NCBI GenBank assembly: GCA_038380795.1
Contig: CM076267.1
Location: forward strand, 20,296,001-20,360,000
Origin: Pyrocephalus nanus
Taxonomy: Eukaryota > Chordata > Aves > Passeriformes > Tyrannidae
Length of the DNA: 64,000 bases
Direction: 5' to 3'
In this document: piece after piece, positions 1 through 13,800 of the stretch
Numbering within the stretch: position 1 is the stretch's first letter
Layout: each line of letters begins with the position of its first letter
Notes under the pieces: model-generated
Told to the model about the DNA's origin: nothing
Seen by the model: the letters and a program-made list of their open reading frames with translations, nothing else
Database searches by the model: none
Program-made: the position numbers and the translations under genes

Positions 1-1768
1 ATGTTATCAGAATTCAAAATGTCAGACAGAGTACCATTCCTACAACATAAAGACTAATAACATATACGAATCTCAGCTGGCTGTTCCTTAAAGCGGTTTG
101 CAGAGGTCACATATGTGGGATGTGCGGACTGATAACCATTTAACCATTTTCATCATAGAGAAAGATGTTCTTAAAGTTTACCTTTCTTTGATAAAGGATT
201 TTTTTCTGGAAGTGTATCTGGAAATAGTTTTGTTGGGTTTGGGGGTTTTTTTTGTTTGTTTTTAATGCTTGTGAAAAAATCAGATTTCGTGATGTGCACA
301 AGCCTAGTAAAGGGGAGGCAACCCTGAAATGTTATTGTCATTGAAAATAGCCAATCGTATTTTTTTTTCCTTAATGAATTTGATAAGTGATGCCCATCTG
401 AAACATTCTGGATTTCTTTACTTCACGAAGAAAATGTATTCCCTTAGTCCCTTGTGTTCCTTAGTCCCTTAGAGAAAAGTCATAATATATCATCTCAGCA
501 AACTTGTCAGCCTGCAGTGTAATTTGAAGGCTACTTTTGTTCTGAAAAGATACAGATGAACAAAAGCCGTCCATCTATTAGAAAGCTAAATTGCAATTTT
601 TTCAAATCGTTTTGCTTATATTTTTTTAGAATAATTGTTAAATGGAACTGCTCTTTGAATGGATATGCATGAAAAATTCCAGACTATTGAGCAAATCAGC
701 ACTATTTTATGTTGTTTATGCTGTTTGCCTTTTAGTTTTGTGAGATGTTTCCAAGCAGTGTTATGCTGTGGAATGTGGCCATTCTATGAATGAGGTGATT
801 CATGATACGATGCAGAATAATATTGTGTGTTTCTGTTGTTGAATAAGTCTTATTGTGATTTTTTTTTCTCTGCCAGTTCAGTAATATGTGACCCTCAAAT
901 GCAGCAAAAGGCAAATCTTTGAGTTTCATAAAACAATTGTAATCTCAAAAAGTTAAATGAGACTTCAGTACTTAACAAATTTTAAGTTGCAGAAGAAACC
1001 TCTGAAGGATAACATAGGATAATATAGTGATTTTATGAACAGTTCCTACTCTTAAGTTAATCCACTTAAATTTGAGCCTCTTAAGGTTTGGTTCACTTAA
1101 TATGACCTATAGGTCTTGCTTTGTATGTTTATATAATCAAACTGTAACAGTAACAATTAGGAAGGAAAGGAATTATATGCCAACTAACATAGAACTCATC
1201 AGAGTTGAAAAAAATATTCTTAGGAAGGCCATCTTGCTATGTAATGTGAAAATACTGTCTGCTAAATGTCAGTTTAAAAACAACATCTATTTTAAACAGT
1301 TTTAGAGTTTACAGTGTAATCCAAACTGGATATAGATTGAAACCCAGGCTGAAAATCCTACAGATGGTTGACAGTTCGGTACTTCTTATGATACCCATAC
1401 TTGAAAAGTTTTGAACGGAATCAGTGACCTGGGGTAAAGGGCTAAAGTGGGGTGATGGCGAGGTTCATGTTGCATTTGCAGTTGGGCTGAACTGAAAGGG
1501 AAATGGTGGGAAGTACACTGAGCTGTACTAACTACCAACTTCAAAGGTACTGACATAAAAGGAAAAGGACATGAAAAGAGAGCTGTCAGTGAATAAGCAG
1601 CAGCAAGAAAAACCCACCAGGCATCTGAAGGGGACACAAAGACAATTTGACTATTACTTTCTTAATCATCATTTTCTCCCTAGTGGAACCAGTATCATCT
1701 TTGATGACTATCCATGAGATAATTCCAGTAAACATTAACATTTTACACCCCAAAACTTTGTTTTTCAG
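1..1768 (+). other. Intron upstream of exon 1 (partial)
   Basis: AT-rich intronic DNA ending in the acceptor TTTTTCAG at 1761-1768. I looked for the preceding kinase exon, which should encode the segment before the split Arg codon, and did not see it. The 12-bp sequence CCTTAGTCCCTT occurs twice, near 442-453 and 459-470. No gene, RNA or recognisable mobile element is visible. Confidence 0.8.
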
Positions 1769-1834
1769 AAATCCTCCTCCTACTTTGCTACATCCTGAAA
1801 AATGGTGCAGAGGATTCAACCATTTCATTTCACA
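1769..1834 (+). CDS. MYO3B: MYO3B exon 1 of window: kinase C-lobe
   Basis: Encodes the last base of a split Arg codon, then 21 codons beginning [12 protein letters not shown] and ending NHFIS, plus two bases of a Gln codon completed by the next exon. It is the stretch of a Ste20/GCK-type kinase just before subdomain XI. Acceptor TTTTTCAG precedes it and consensus donor GTGAGT follows at 1835. Reading past the donor gives an immediate TGA, so the phase-2 donor is the right one. Confidence 0.95.
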
Positions 1835-4800
1835 GTGAGTTTTATTTTCTTGTAAAAACAGCTTATTTAGCAAGACCTATGTGTGCCAATCTGAAAACAG
1901 AATTTGTTTATGAAGTTGCTGCTTTTGCAGGTTTTTTGTTTCAGTTTTCTTTTCATATACTCTAGACCATGCTTCACTATTTGAAAGCTGTACAGCACAA
2001 TTTGATTTTCTTATGTTCTTTCTTCACAGTTTCTTGAACTCCTTAGTTGATTTGCTTCTTGATTTTGATGGAACTAGAACAGGTTTATAAATATACCTGG
2101 TTTCCTTGATGGTTTTGCAGTGAAATTTTGCATCAAGGAGAGAAAAGGATTAATGATAAGACTGCTGGTCAATTTAAAATAAGAATTTGAAAGATAAGAA
2201 AGAACATGATTGCCTTTTTTCCACTTTACTAATTTTCAGTACATTGTATACCCAATATATGTAATTGAGCACCAATTGTACCAAGAGCATAATGGAGGCA
2301 GCTGTCACCAAACTAAAATATGCTTTTGCTTTACTTTTCTTTTTACAATGAAACTAGGAAATTACAGTTTAGTAGTTGCTAGCATTATATTCAAAAATTT
2401 TACAGCAACTTTTATGAGTGATTTTTAGTATTCTTCAATATTTCATTGGGACCTATTACAGCCCACACTGTGTAATGTGGGGAATAGTATTATAAAACCC
2501 TTGTTTACACTGATCAAATAACCAAATACTTGAACTCCTTAGTACTGACTCTTCCAGATAGGTTTGAAAATGTGTACATCTGCATTTTCACTTTGTTCTG
2601 TTCCTTGATGCATGTAGTTGCCTGTAGAGTACAGTATCTCTATCTGACATTTTTTCAGCTAGTTGTGTAGCAGTGTCTTTCCATTTTAGGAGATGTTAAA
2701 AATAGACTATTGCAAATTTTATTACTAATCCGTGAAAAATATTATTTACTATGCTGATCTTTAACCAGGCAGGAAGGTGAGGTGCAGTGTAATGTCGTTA
2801 CTGTCATTGCTGCAGTGTAACTCAGAATCTCTTCCAGTGTAGGTAGTAGAAGTGCATTCCTCTGGAGCAAATTGACCCAAGTTCTGGTTCTCCATAATGC
2901 ATGTCCTTGTTTACTCAGCAGTGTACATTGTGATCTGCAGCAGATTCAGTGTTTGATTGCAAGGTCAGCAGGTGTTGGTTGAATTTCATTCTATTATAGA
3001 AAAACATTGGGTTTATTGTACTTAAAGACCATAGTCTATTTTCTGGGGCACTCTATAACTGGTGGGTTATATTCCACTTGTAAAGTCACTGCACCTGGTA
3101 AATAAGATCATGTTTCTGTTTCAGAAATGTTGTGTATTAACCTTCAGCATTGTTATGTAAGTTTTTCTTTCTTGGTATCTTCCCTTTTTAGAAGTCACCA
3201 CTGATTTTATAAACAATACAAAAATTCAATTTAACATAACATTTGTTCATTTCAGCATGTGCTGTTCATAAAACAAGTCAGATGTTAATACTTTATGGCT
3301 AAACTTGTTTTTAATCTAGTGGGGTTTTGACACCTTCAAATTGTATATTTTTAATCACAGGGATTATTTACTTTTGCTTTATTACTTCCTCACCAGCAAC
3401 TTTTGCAGGTTCTCAGCTCTTGCTTTTCCTTTTTACAGTAATGTGCACAATGAAGTAAGGAAATATGCTCAAATAGAGAAATACAACCATTGTAATAAAT
3501 ATAGCTCCCATTAAGAGAATCCTGAAGTGGAATTCTCTGTGACATTGTTTGATTCTTGGGCACGTGTTAGTAAAGTTGTTGACAGAGGTTACAAGATGTT
3601 TTTATGGAGACTTGGATTTACATTAGTGAATTTTCTAGAAAAATTTAAATAATGAAACATTGGATCATACAACTGCAAACCTTTTAGCCATTACTGATAA
3701 TTGGCTCATTTATATGCATTAGTTATGCATTTGTTGATGCCCACCTTGTGACAGCCTAGCCATGATAAATTAAAAGCGGTGATTGTATAAACTCCATACT
3801 GCCTTTTATCCATATGTTAGGACCTTGCCTGATGTTTCTGTCACCCTTGTGATGAGTGGTTAGCTTTGAATAATTTCATTATCTACCTCCTTCCTGACTC
3901 TAACATCATTTGCATAACAAGCTTATCTAGTTCAAGTTGTGGGCCAGACCTGTGTACTGACAAAAACCAAGCATACAGCTTTGGCTAAGCATACTTTTTA
4001 TTTCAGTTCTGTTTACACAGTAATTTTATTTATACCAAGATTGCCAAACCTGGTCACTGTAGCTTTTTTCACCCCACATTCTCATCCCTGTAAATGCCTT
4101 TGTCTCAAGAGGCATTTTTGTTATAAGTGTTCTCTCACATATTACAGCGATTTACAATATGCCTGAGCTGGAAGTTTCAGCATACTGTTGTTGGTAACTC
4201 TTTAAGCTGTTAAAATAGTGATCATATATTTTTCAGAAATGAAATCTGTATTTTTAACTATAATACTACTGCCCCAAGAGATAGTGATTTTACAGCAGCG
4301 TTTTAGTCAGGTGCAGTAGTTACAAACTGTGAATGGAGAGTGTCAAGATAGTTCTTAGCTTGGTGAATCTATGTTTCTATTCCCAGCATTGTTGACCTTG
4401 ACTTCAGATAACTGCAATGTGTTGTTCTCATAAGGATTTTTACAGTAGTGAAGATAGTGAATCTGAGTTAGATATTTTGTTTTAAAAAATACAGACAAGA
4501 CACAGTTTCAACTGTCATTTCTGGCAGACGCCTAATTTTGTGTTTAGTGTCTACTAAGATACATGCAGCCCATACATACTTCTAAAAGATCAGTAAAGTT
4601 CTGTGTATTTGTATTTATCTTTATTACTGTGATTGTGCATGAAAAACTTGACACTTCACTCATAATGTGAGAGATGAGTAATTATCTGTTTATTTTATCT
4701 ACATATTAATAGGATTTACTATTTCTATAAGACCACGTAAACAACCACAGCAGTTGTTGGAGGATTGGTATCTAAAAATAATATACTTTTACTTATGTTT

Positions 4801-7800
4801 ATTTTTGTGCTGATGTAAAATATCTGTTTTGAAGAGTTCACTCTGGGCATTTCTCATGAATGTTTATGAAGATTTTTTTTAATGGCTGCAGCATAGATGA
4901 CATTGCTTTCATAGGTTAACAATTTGTGGCCACCACCATTTGAGACATACAGTGCTTCAGAATTGCTTCATAAAATAATATATTAAAATGAATAAAAATT
5001 AATATTCACAAAATTATCTTACATGCTACAAGTAATTTTCTTGGCACTTAAAAACTTGACTGATCCCTAGGGGTAAATAGAAGAGTTAATGTGTTCTTGG
5101 AGCAGAAGAATACAATAACTTTTATTTACATTACATCACAAAATGGTAATTTTAATTAAAATGAGCAGTGGTATCTCCAGAGACAGACATTCTCCTTTTA
5201 AATTTATTTAATCAATGATTAGCTATTATGGCTCTTTGAATTAATTAGTCATTCTTGAGCTGGAGGGAATTAAAGAATTAAGAAATTCAGGAAGTAATAA
5301 AGTCAAAATGTGAAGTTAAGGATTTACGGTCACATTTATCATCAAAATGTAACTTTTAGCAGTGACATTGCAAATACAATACAAATATAATATTTTCATC
5401 TTGATAAACTCATTTTTTTGTACTCAATTTAAGCATGGCTTCACAAGCTGAATTCCATATTGATGAATCTACATTCAGATTTATTCAATTAATAGGTCAG
5501 CTAGATTATATAGGTTTTAAATGGTCCATTTAGATTTAACTTCTCTGAATGCAGACAACATTTTTTCCCAATCTAAGCAATTGTTTAGTGACATTTTGTT
5601 TGTATTACATAAAGAACATTTTACTGTTTCTGTCACTGAGAACATGATTCGCATTTGACATAACTTATTAATTTCACAGTGTCTAAGAGGACAAAAAGGT
5701 TTGCAAATGTCAGAAAGATACAGACTGTGATGTGTAAGGTTACCACCAAAGCTTTAAGTTTTCACATATCATTCATTGATGTGGCCTCTCAGAGTCTGTC
5801 TACAGATGGACTTGAAATGCTAAATTCTAGTACCTCACAAAAGATTTCCACCACTTTTGAATACTGAATGAAACATATATCTTTATAGAGAGGAATGGAC
5901 ATATATAATGAATACAATTACCTTCTGCTTTCTATGAGCAGTTGTAGTAAAAATCTGCCCCAAATCAGCTGCGCACTCTAGTGTCAAAGTGGGAAACCTG
6001 TTGTAATTTTTGAAGATTTAGAAGAGGTAAAGCTATTTAATGCACCTAATTTGCCAATTTCAAATGTGTGCTGTAAATTATACTGTGTGGGGCTTGATGT
6101 TGAATATTAAACTGAAAGATTCATTAAGAAAAAAGGTGACATTTCAGTGTTTGAGTATTTGTTTCACTGTTAGTAATTTACAGCATTTGCTACCAGAAGG
6201 CAGATCAATAACGTTGTGTGTTCTGACCATCAGAGTTTATACTGCGCATGTTATTATTGAGTTCTTTGTCATAAATTCAGTCTTTCATCCTGATATCTGA
6301 TTGTAGCAGAATGAACAGTAAAATCCTTATTATTTATCATGGGATGCTGTTCAAGACAGGAGACCTATTTAACCTACATACATACCCTTAGTGCCCAGAG
6401 TTTGCTTTTTGCAAAGGAGCAGCTATAAGTGGTCCTGAAGATAAGATTATTTGTATCCTGTGTGTCCTGTTGAATTAGGACTGGAAACAGAAATGCTGTT
6501 GGCAAAGCTGTCACAGGTTTTTTAGTTCATTTTTGCAAATGAGTGACCTGCAGCAGTGGGGGTTGGGCAGGCCTGGAACTGGAAAGCAAGGAAGTGTCAG
6601 AGAAGCAGGCACATCCCTGCATCATCATTACAAATGTAAATTATGAAATATCTTTTCTTCTCCACCTCTCTGCTGCGTGTAACTGACCACTGTCTGTCAC
6701 AGCTACGTGGGGTACAGAGGGAGGAAGAACACTCAGAGTAACAGATTGGAACAGAGCATTTTAACCAGCTAAAAAAAAACTCCTCCGAGATTATTATTTT
6801 TCCTTCCTTGACAGGAAAGTTTCTGACCTAATGTACTTGGCCTAGATGATGTTGCTTGTCAGTGTCTGTCGTTCCATTTCTCAAAACAGGGTGCTCAACC
6901 CAGTTGGGGTCATGCTCTTGATTTCTCTTGATTAATCTTTCATCACAAATCAACCTTGGAATGGAGTAACCAGGCATGTGGGGAGGTCTCTCAGAACCCA
7001 GAGACCTCCTTCTCTCTGCTTAGGGAGAGATTCAAGAGTATATGACCTTACTCTTTCTTCGCTTCCTCTGGGAAATCTCCATTCTAGATCCCCAGATGAG
7101 CCATTGCTATCTTTGGGGGCATTCTGGTAACTGCATTTTCTGGGATTAGGAGGAGAGGATCTTAGCACTTCAGGATGACCTGAAGTCCTGTTCATGACCC
7201 TGGAAAGCTCATCTAAGAGGAGAGTCCTGGAAAGATTCCTCACTGCTAGACAGCAGGTACTTGTGCAAGCAGTGAAGTATTTGGAGGGCAGGGGAGAGTG
7301 GCCTAGAGCTGTGCATGGAGAAGGGGATGGGGAAAGCACCCTGAAGACCCAGGTAGTGGCAGAGAGATAGGGACCAGAGGAGTGACAATGAGGACTTTAT
7401 CTAACCATTTGTTGAACGGATCAGAGACTTTATATCTCTGTTACCCAGAGGTTGTTGTGTGGATTCCCCAGCTATAATAGAGAGTCATAATTTCTTCCAA
7501 ATATTAACCTGTGCATCTTCTGTTAACATAGATGTTAAACAGTTACTAGATGTCTGGTTGGAAATTTAGCTTATGAGACAAAATGAGTTCCAGCAATCCC
7601 CTTCTAGCAGATAAGAAATCATCAGAAAATGTAGCATTTACAAAATGTAATAATTGAAAAAAAATACTGAAGATAAATCATAATGTGAATTAAGCTATGA
7701 GAGTTGGAGCTGCTTGATTTCTTTATTTTTAAAGAAAGTACTTTTGGTCAAATAGACCATAATAGATCTGATGAATTTCTGAAAGAAATAACTGCTGCTG

Positions 7801-10800
7801 CTCTGTTTAGGTTTGGCTGCAATAGTGAATGACATTACTAATTGTTTTCTATTTCTGAACACACAGGAGACTTAGACCACCATTGCAGTTCTTATGAAAT
7901 CTGTTTCTTTCTGCTTATTCATTAGTAAATATTAGCTCATGAAGGCTGTTAAATCTCTCTCCTTTTCAGTCATCTGATTCGCTACTTGTGAAATGGCAGT
8001 TTACATTGTTTGGACCCAGCCATTCCATCAATGTTATCATCCAAGTGCAAGCAGCCAGTGAATTTTTAGAGGCTGTCTCAGATAGGCCTGTGAATGGGAG
8101 TCTGCTCTTATCCTCTGCTAATAAATGCTTCATCTTTGCTTGTAATTGTGGCAGAATGGAAATGGTGCTTAGGAGCCTGGCTGTGAGATTGCAGCAAATG
8201 GCTGCAACCTATGTTTAATGTAGTGACACTAATGAATTCTGAGAATTAATTTTCAGCTAAGAAAGCATAATGAAAGATACTAGAATTTCAAATTAGGTAA
8301 TGGATTGACTTTCATCAAGGCAAACATGTACAGTATTTGTTTCCTTTTCAATCTGTACTTAGCCTTCCTGTTATTTTTGATTCAAAAAATAGCAGACCAG
8401 AAATATTTTCATCATACTTTATTTGAAACCCATCTTGTAGTAGATCTGCTCGTCAATTTGCTCAGTTCAAACTAATGCACTACTTTTTTTTTTTTTTTCT
8501 TTTTTAAATTTCTGTGGGCCAAACAAATTGGCTGAATTTGCAGGTGCAGCACATTTACTGGCTTTATGAGTAATTGCAGCATGGTTGATGTTTGACAGTG
8601 CCTAAGCTAACTGTCCAAACTGGTCTTAAATGAATGCTCAGATGAGCAGCTGAAGAGCTGAAGATGTTTTAGTTTTCTCCTGTCCTCAGAAGCAAATCTT
8701 TCAGTGATAGGGCTTCTTAATGTTTTTTACTTGCACAGCACAAGCACTGATTGCAGATTATTTTCTGATAAATGAAATTGTAAAAGCTGTTTTATTCCTG
8801 TATCCTTTCAAATGTTAATATCACTGAATTTTTGTGTATTACTTCTTGATTTCTCTTTTCTGGCCTGTTTGTTAGGTATATTTCCTGACTGAACTTACTG
8901 GCAACTTTGAACTCAGACACCCATATGATTAACTTTTCCACACATCATAGTTCTAAGTCGGGGTGCAAGTCAGTAAAAAACTCTGTGATAATTCTCACAT
9001 TTGTGCAGGCTTTAGCATTGTAAGAGCTGATATTCTATGTTTTTTTCCTAAAGAGCGTTACAGTGTCAATTCTGCTTCCAGTGAAGGAGATGATACCTTT
9101 CTGAACACTTGCAGTGACACTGGCAGTCTGATGTGTCATTCTTCATTAGCACATAGGTAGTGGCCCAAGGACCCTTATTTTACACGTGATGTTGAATAAA
9201 AACTGCAGCAGCAGGAGTTATTCATGTTGCACTAAAAGCAACACAGTTGAAATAACAGTGCGTAGAAGCAGAGCTTGTAACCTCAGAATATTAATAGGTC
9301 TTGTCTACATAGAGAGGAATTAGGACAAAGAAATATACACCAAGAGAATAAACATAAGGACAATCTTTTCAGTGTCACATAACAGCTCTCCATCCTGTAT
9401 CCATTACAGCAGGCCCGGTGATACATCGAATGGGCACTGAGTATTTGAGTACACACTGAGCCCACAGTACCTTCTGTGACTAAGCTGCAGGCTGGTTACC
9501 ACAGTTTGAAACATGGTAAGGAGTAATTTCTAGAAGTCACTGTGTCAACACCTCTGCTGTTTTAGAGCTAAAGGAGAGTGTATGTGCCATACACACTTGA
9601 ATTCCCTATGGCCTGCTTGGTCTTTCTGCTGCTGTGCTCCTAAAGTGCTAGGAACTTGCTGTTTAACTTGATGAATTAAACCAACCTCAGTGGAACTGTA
9701 CATTCTCCTATCAGTCTCTCCTCTGAAATGAAGCAGAAATACTTGCACACAAAGTTACAGATGTGAATGTAAGCAGCTCTCCCTCACTCTTGCATGGCTG
9801 TAAGTTATGAGCTCTCGCTTTGTTGTGTCACCTCACTACCCATCTGAAAGGGCTCTGTTCCTCCAGTGCAGGCACCAACTTGGCACAATAGTAGGCTTTC
9901 TCTGTCTGAGCTTGAAACAGAGTTTGATCACAGAATCATGTTGATATGTCTTGTGTCATTACTTTGGTCATCCTGTCATTTAACACACTTTTAGTTCGTG
10001 TCCAGTGAAATCCTGAGTGACCACAGATGGCAGAAATATCCTACTACCAGAGAACGAAGGCTGCATATAGATGAAACAATAAATACACATCAATAGGTGA
10101 ATAGACAAACATCAAAGGTGAAGAGTAGCATGCACACAAAGTGAATAGTCATTGGGCAATGCAGGACTGTGCAACAAAAGCAAAGGTAATCCTAAAGTAG
10201 TCTTCAAGATCACCTCTCTCACAGGACTTACCTATGCTCATTAAAACATCTTCCAGACTTAAACAGCTCACAGTTCAGGTATGTAATAGAGAAGCTAAGA
10301 ATTTTTTCTCCAAAATGTTTTTCTTCTATCTCTTCTCGTTGGGCTTCCTTAATGAATGCAGTATCCTGAACATTTGGATGTTTCTATATAGAAAAATGGA
10401 GTGTGTCTAGAGGTGCATTGTTCCATAGCTCAGAGTATAATTCATATTAGTAACTACATGCCACCAGGTCAAAGGTCTGTATGTTCTTCACACTTTGGAT
10501 AAACACAAGATATGCTGTCTGGAACTGTGTGATTTATTGAAGGGAATCCATTTAAATTTTAATATTATTATCTGGAAAGCAATTGCCTTTTGCGATAGGA
10601 CAAAGGGTAATGATTTTGAACTAAAAGAGAGTCAGTTCAGACTAGATACCTGGAAGATGGTTTTTCCATTGAAGATGGTGCAACACTTGAACAGGTTGCC
10701 CAGAGAGGTGGTAGATGCCCCATCCCTGGAAACATTCAAGGTCAGGTTGAACAGACTTCTGGGCAACCTGAAGATGTCCCTGGGCATTGCAGGGGATTGG

Positions 10801-13800
10801 ACAAGGTGCCCTTGAAAAGTCCCTTCCAACACAAATTATTCTATGATTCTGTCACATAGGTTCACTTGAATTCAGTTACAGTACTGAAAAATTCCTTATG
10901 TAATCAAATTCAAAAGACAGTTTATATATTAACAATATAATATAAATACAGTAAATTTGTAATTATTAACAGAACAGTGAAAATCATGAGTGCACGAGCT
11001 TTTCAGACTGAAATCTCAACTTTGGATACTTGCCATCGGTCTGTGATTTTGCATAGTGCATAGTTTTTGTTGTTTTGTTCTCTTTTCCCCTGCCTTCCTG
11101 ATTAATGTGGTCTTTCTTTTCAAATGCTTTTTTCCTTTTTCTTGGGAAACATGAATTTAAACAGGATTGGCATGGACCATATTGTCTGTGTGGTTGTATT
11201 GACTTTTCTTTTTTGTAATCTGGGGCTTTTAAAAGAAGTAGGGGGGATTGTCAGAACCTGTTCAAGGCTAATGATGGATCTTTTCATGGAGGGGAAGGAC
11301 TGGTATTTATAGCCTTGCACTCAGAGGAATGGAGATAAGCCAGGTTGTGTTACTTTAGTGTTTCTGTCAGCAGGCTACAGTTCTAGCCTATAGCAAAATT
11401 CACCAAAATAGTTCCAAAATTGGTAACACATTTTACAGGCTTTCTTTTCTGGACTAGGTGTACCAAGAAGAGATTGGCAGAGTGGTTTTCAGGAAGCTAA
11501 ATTCTTAAAGTTGTGTTCAAAGATATTTCAGGATTATTTTAAGACCAGAATTTAGGCTTCAGTAAAGTCTTTGAGGTGAGGCTAAACTTTAATAATTTGC
11601 TAATGTGTTTGGTAGTATTTTAAATCAATTAATTTGTATTTTTAATGTCATTTTAATTTTGCACATTGTTATTGATATTACTAGAATATAAATTCTAAAA
11701 GGTATTAGTTTCATTGAAGTGTTTGCTAAAATTATAATCTTTATTTGTGATATTTGAGTTTGCAAAGGAAATACTTCAGGTATATCACTTAATACCAGCA
11801 AATATGAGAAGTAATTGTGAAGTATGTAATACAAATGCATCTCATCAAATAAATTAATTTTAAGCTATAATTTGCTGATAGATACTAGAGGGGAGATATA
11901 TTTTGAATTGCAGCATTTCTTTTTGACATTCTCAAATAATGTTGGTATTATTATTTGAGCAAGATGAACAGGATACTTTAATATTAATAATTAGAGGATA
12001 CTTTAAAGCAGTCTAATCCTGTTAGACCATTTTTCTAATTGAATGGTATTATTTCATCTTTATTATACAGATAATAATTCACCCTGAGTGATGGTTTCTT
12101 CAATTTTAACTCTTGGTTATATAAATTAGCATGATGCTTTATGCTAATTTAGCAGGATGTATTTCTTTACTCATTTTACTGGTTCACCCGTTTCCATCAC
12201 AGACAACAGTTTGGTACTCTGGCCAGCATTTAATTCTGACTGATTCCTTTCTTTTCCATACAGAATCATACAGGCTTGCTGAATTTTATATAATTATGCT
12301 AAGACTTGTCACTGCAATGTAGAATATCTACCTGTATCATTCATTTCAAAACCAAGGCTCTATATTAAATTGCTCTGATTACTGTTGTATCACAGGTTTC
12401 AGTCGTGGTTTTTAATAGGCTGTATCCTACAGTTCATAGTCAAACTGTCATTGGAGAACAGAGAAAATTAAAGCGAATAAAGTATTGTCTATTCATCTTA
12501 GATTAAGTTTTATATATATATTAACAGTACAGCACTTACAAGATAAGATGCCATTTTTTTCATAGTAACCTAGTAACAGTTAAAAAGATATTAAAGAAGC
12601 TCAAATTCATAACCTTTACGCTAGTATACTTGCAGGGTGAATTCACTTAGCTAAGTATTTTATGCCAGATTTATTGCAATGTAGAGGAAGAGACTTTTTA
12701 CATATTGAGGAACTCAGGTTTGTGGATAGAGAAACTACTGTACAGTAACAGCCCCACAGTAAGCCGACCCAAATCATGCCGTAATGAAATAACATCATTG
12801 CCTGAGACCCCTGTTTCTCTGTCACAGGTGTCTAATCAAAGATTTTGAAAAGCGTCCTTCAGTTACCCATCTTTTGGAGCACCCATTTATTAAGCAAGTA
12901 CATGGTAAAGACATGTCCCTGCGAAAACAGCTGGCTGAGCTCATCCAAGAACAACAGCAGCTGGGCTCCAAAGCCAAAACAAGGTACTGTACTGTACAAG
13001 GTGCTGTAGGTACCAACATGTACTGTTTGTACAACAGCCCTCCTTCCCCACACTCATCCTGGAAGCACAAATTGAAGCTTCCAATGCACAGACATTTACT
13101 GTTTCAAATGATCATATTAATGCATTGACTAGCAGTATTATTAGCAGCAAGTGCTGCTTGCCATGTAAATGCAAAAGATGTGTTTTCCCTTTGATACTTC
13201 TTAAAGCTAGCTTGATCAGCCATAATGCAACCTACTCCTTTGCCTTCTTACTCCCACTGAACTCTGCTCTATAAGTGTTCTCTTCTGGCTCAGAGAGATC
13301 CTAATAATTCCATAACGTTCTGTTTTGTGGAAGTATGTATTGGCATGAAAAACTATATTGTACTTTGGTAACAGATCTTTAAAAATACAACTGTATTCAA
13401 GTGACTACTAGAAAAGGTTAAGAACAGAACACTTTAAAGATTGCTGTTTGATTAGATGCTATTAGTAAGAAGGCTGTTCAGTACTTAAAGTAATTGCTTT
13501 GTCTGTAGTTTAATAATAACTGCTATTTTTCATTCAACTTAGTTATTTATTTTTAAATGTGCTTAGAAAGCAATGCATGTTTATCAGCAGCAGTGAGATC
13601 TTTTACTTTTGAGCTGATTGTAAATATGTCTTAGTTTAGTTATTGTCCAGAGGGTGGCAGAATTTCACTATTTCAGAAGAATTAAATGCAAATGAACACA
13701 CTGTCCCAAGCTCAGCAATCATTCTGTAATATGACATTTGTCTAGAGTTAGATGTGCTCTGGCCCATTTTTATAAATGAACACCTACTAATGTTGATGAA

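Larger units (their letters stand above)
1835..12827 (+). other. Intron 1 (11.0 kb)
   Basis: Large AT-rich intron from donor GTGAGT to acceptor CTGTCACAG. It contains a CR1 3' end (10594-10850), a T15 run at 8484-8498, a GC-richer island with a perfect hairpin at 6982-7009, an AT-rich homeodomain-motif-like block near 5195-5290 and an 11-bp hairpin at 12122-12151. No nested gene could be supported. The open frame on the minus strand at 6950-7339 (129 codons) resembles nothing I recognise. Confidence 0.85.

Noticed and set aside
1..1768. An earlier MYO3B kinase exon
   Set aside because: Exon 1 needs an upstream exon ending in two bases of an Arg codon. I looked for the expected DVWSLGI and LFDMHPV type segments and found none, so that exon lies before the window.
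10495..10832. Open frames on both strands across the CR1 region
   Set aside because: They lie in the 3' end of a CR1 element, outside its protein-coding part, so they are not host genes.
12250..12280. CR1 tail on the minus strand (CAGAATCATACAGGC)
   Set aside because: Only a few bases resemble the CR1 end and no flanking CR1 sequence follows, so a chance match is likely.
12859..13070. Minus-strand frames opposite exon 2
   Set aside because: They are shadows of the MYO3B coding strand; exon 2 on + matches the kinase precisely and fits the phase.
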